A DNA stretch of 32,942 nucleotides from the NCBI GenBank assembly GCA_020048755.1, contig JAIFMD010000188.1:1-32942 (forward strand), in the 5' to 3' direction. Below, in pieces: positions 31,602-32,942 of the stretch. Position 1 is the first letter of the stretch, and the number at the start of each line of letters is the position of its first letter. This DNA comes from Spirochaetota bacterium. Lineage in GTDB: Bacteria; Spirochaetota; Spirochaetia; Treponematales; UBA12059. The translations under genes were made by a program, and so were the position numbers. Below the pieces are notes generated by a model. That model saw only the letters and a program-made list of their open reading frames with translations. It was not told where the DNA came from and ran no database searches.

Positions 31602-32735
31602 ATGAACAAGCCTGGATTCAGCATCGATGCAAAAACTTATGGAAGCTCCAGAGTGTTGATCATTGCTGAAATTGGTACAGGACATGGCGGGGATGAGGCA
31701 AAGGCTGCCGAACTAATAGCTGCTGCAATCGAATCCGGGGCTGATTGTGTCAAATTCCAGCATGTATATGCCGACGAGATAATCCATCCTGCTACCGGAC
31801 TCGTCCCTCTTCCTGGCGGGCTTACTCCGTTGTACGACACCTTCAGGGCTCTCGAATCCGGTCCTGATTTTATGGCACGGCTCAAGGCGCGGGTAGAATC
31901 ACTCGGGGCTCTTTACCTCTGCACGCCATTCGGACCAAGGAGTGCCCGAGAATTGCGGGATATCGGTGTAAGGGCCATGAAGATTGCCAGCCCTGAATTG
32001 AACCACGCCCAACTGATCGACGAAGTAGCTTCCTATGGATTGCCGACCATCCTCTCGAGCGGCGTCTCGAGACTCGCAGACATAGAGGCTGCGCTGGATT
32101 CCTTCACTCGTGCCGGCACCCCTGCCGCACTCCTGCACTGCGTAACCGCCTACCCTGCGCCCGAGGCCGATTATAATCTGCGCGTGCTTGAGGCTTTGTC
32201 AATGCTGTTCGGAGTTCCGACAGGTGTCTCTGACCACTCGACGGATCCGCTCGTCGTCCCGTCGGTCGCTACGGCCTGCGGCGCATGCATTGTCGAGAAA
32301 CACATCTGCCTCTCGCGGACCGGCGATGGCCTGGATGACCCCATCGCACTGCCTCCCGGTGATTTTTTACGCATGGCTGCGGCGGTGCGCCGTACCTCGC
32401 AGCTGGTTGAGGAACTTGGGGCAAGCGCGGCAATCAACGCGCTGAAAAACGAGTACGGGGCCACCAGGATAGAAGCCGTGCTGGGTGACGGCCGCAAGCG
32501 ACTGGCCCCCAGCGAGGCCGCCAACTACAGCAGGACCAACCGCTCGATACACGCCAGGCGACCCATCGAGCGCGGTGAACGCTTCAGCGAGGACAACCTG
32601 GTCATCCTGCGGACAGAAAAAGTGCTGAGGCCCGGCCTCGAGCCACGCTACCTGCCGGTCGTCAGGGGCCGCAGTGCCGCGCGGTACATACCAGACGGAG
32701 AAGGAGTGGAGTGGGCTGACCTTGGATCATACTGA
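31602..32735 (+). CDS. NeuB-family nonulosonic acid synthase (sialic-acid-synthase type)
   Basis: A 377-residue protein with two parts. The first 280 residues form a NeuB-type TIM barrel (IAEIGTGHGGD, CVKFQHVYADEI, TGVSDHSTDPL and VEKHICLSR). The last 70 form a SAF antifreeze-like domain (RSIHARRPIERGERFSEDN). Such enzymes condense phosphoenolpyruvate with an amino sugar to make sialic, legionaminic or pseudaminic acid for surface glycans. The usual GxNH barrel motif reads GTGH here. No other sugar gene is nearby, so the substrate is undecided. GGAGG lies 4 bases before the ATG at 31602; an in-frame start at 31560 lies upstream of that site. Confidence 0.85.
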   Translation: MNKPGFSIDAKTYGSSRVLIIAEIGTGHGGDEAKAAELIAAAIESGADCVKFQHVYADEIIHPATGLVPLPGGLTPLYDTFRALESGPDFMARLKARVESLGALYLCTPFGPRSARELRDIGVRAMKIASPELNHAQLIDEVASYGLPTILSSGVSRLADIEAALDSFTRAGTPAALLHCVTAYPAPEADYNLRVLEALSMLFGVPTGVSDHSTDPLVVPSVATACGACIVEKHICLSRTGDGLDDPIALPPGDFLRMAAAVRRTSQLVEELGASAAINALKNEYGATRIEAVLGDGRKRLAPSEAANYSRTNRSIHARRPIERGERFSEDNLVILRTEKVLRPGLEPRYLPVVRGRSAARYIPDGEGVEWADLGSY

Positions 32736-32743
32736 ACTGCAGA

Positions 32744-32782
32744 CTGATCCCTGATTCCTGATTCCTGAACAGGCTGGTTCAG
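32744..32782. repeat. Short tandem repeat and hairpin between converging genes
   Basis: CTGATTC-like units repeat about three times (32744-32764), then CTGAAC and GTTCAG form a 6-bp stem (32765-32782) that includes the mutS2 stop. No T-tract on either strand, so a terminator role is not supported. Confidence 0.35.
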
Positions 32783-32942
32783 CCAAAAACGACTATGGTC
32801 TTGCCGTGACCGCCCTCTTCAGGGCGGGCATAGTGAAAATCCTTGATACCAGGATACCGTGCCAGCGTTTCCTTGACACCTTGCTGCAGGACACCTTCAC
32901 CGGTACCGTGGATGATTGAAAAACCCGTCAGGCTCTCCATGG
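32779..32942 (-). CDS. mutS2: C-terminal Smr domain of MutS2, cut by the window edge
   Basis: The last 54 codons of a minus-strand gene; the start lies beyond the right edge. The visible protein carries the Smr nuclease signature IIHGTGEGVLQQGV and ends HYARPEEGGHGKTIVVFG. In MutS2 the Smr domain follows MutS-like ATPase domains and acts in recombination or in rescue of collided ribosomes. A stand-alone Smr protein would look the same from this piece, but the ending favours MutS2. Confidence 0.8.
   Translation of the reverse strand, partial: MESLTGFSIIHGTGEGVLQQGVKETLARYPGIKDFHYARPEEGGHGKTIVVFG

Noticed and set aside
1-32942. CRISPR arrays, insertion sequences, prophage or toxin-antitoxin modules
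   Set aside because: No regularly spaced repeats, transposase or integrase motifs, or paired small toxin-antitoxin frames were seen on reading both strands.

Overview
The window is a dense, moderately GC-rich bacterial chromosome segment that looks like a spirochaete, most likely a Treponema/Spirochaeta-type lineage. This rests on gene order and on remembered protein similarity (tig-clpP-clpX-lon; rpmF-acpP-rnc; yebC-ruvCAB-queA-cca; spirochaetal lipoprotein signals; tRNA genes without an encoded CCA). It is an inference, since no search was possible. Most of the content is housekeeping, and I see no prophage, insertion sequence, CRISPR array or rRNA.

Layout. The first 124 bases are the tail of an unidentified + strand gene. 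A DEAH-box RNA helicase (- strand, 131-2656) is divergent from an SLC13/ArsB-type anion transporter (2721-4013). A TPP riboswitch (4037-4132) then controls a thiamine-type ABC importer, thiB-thiP-thiQ (4138-7842). An orphan NtrC-type response regulator (- strand) is followed by a Memo-AMMECR1 pair (9300-10726). This pair runs tail-to-tail into an amidohydrolase that lies behind an EamA exporter. A lipoprotein peptidase (12907-13977) faces the protein quality-control operon tig-clpP-clpX-lon plus a small membrane protein (20004 down to 14007).

A five-gene tRNA cluster (His, Arg, Lys, Leu, Gly; - strand) lies upstream of tig, separated from it by a terminator. Further upstream is the operon lnt / small unknown / radical SAM enzyme; the radical SAM is the AmmeMemoRadiSam type and so the probable partner of the Memo-AMMECR1 pair 10 kb away. 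On the + strand come coaD and then rpmF-acpP-rnc. On the - strand is a recombination/tRNA operon, yebC-ruvC-ruvA-ruvB-queA-cca. A small Cys4 protein, a NeuB-type synthase and the end of mutS2 close the window.

Three observations stand out. (1) Eight genes that begin transcription units, or could do so, have a -10-like hexamer only 6-9 bases before the start codon and no Shine-Dalgarno sequence, whereas genes inside operons have good Shine-Dalgarno sequences; this predicts leaderless mRNAs, often on both sides of a divergent promoter. (2) Two essential-type genes carry deletion-like scars: the Leu and Gly tRNAs are fused with loss of the Leu 3' end and the Gly 5' end, and rpmF lacks about 50 bases and is out of frame. 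These may be assembly errors or real lesions. (3) The Memo homologue has lost most of the family's conserved metal-site residues while its AMMECR1 partner is intact.
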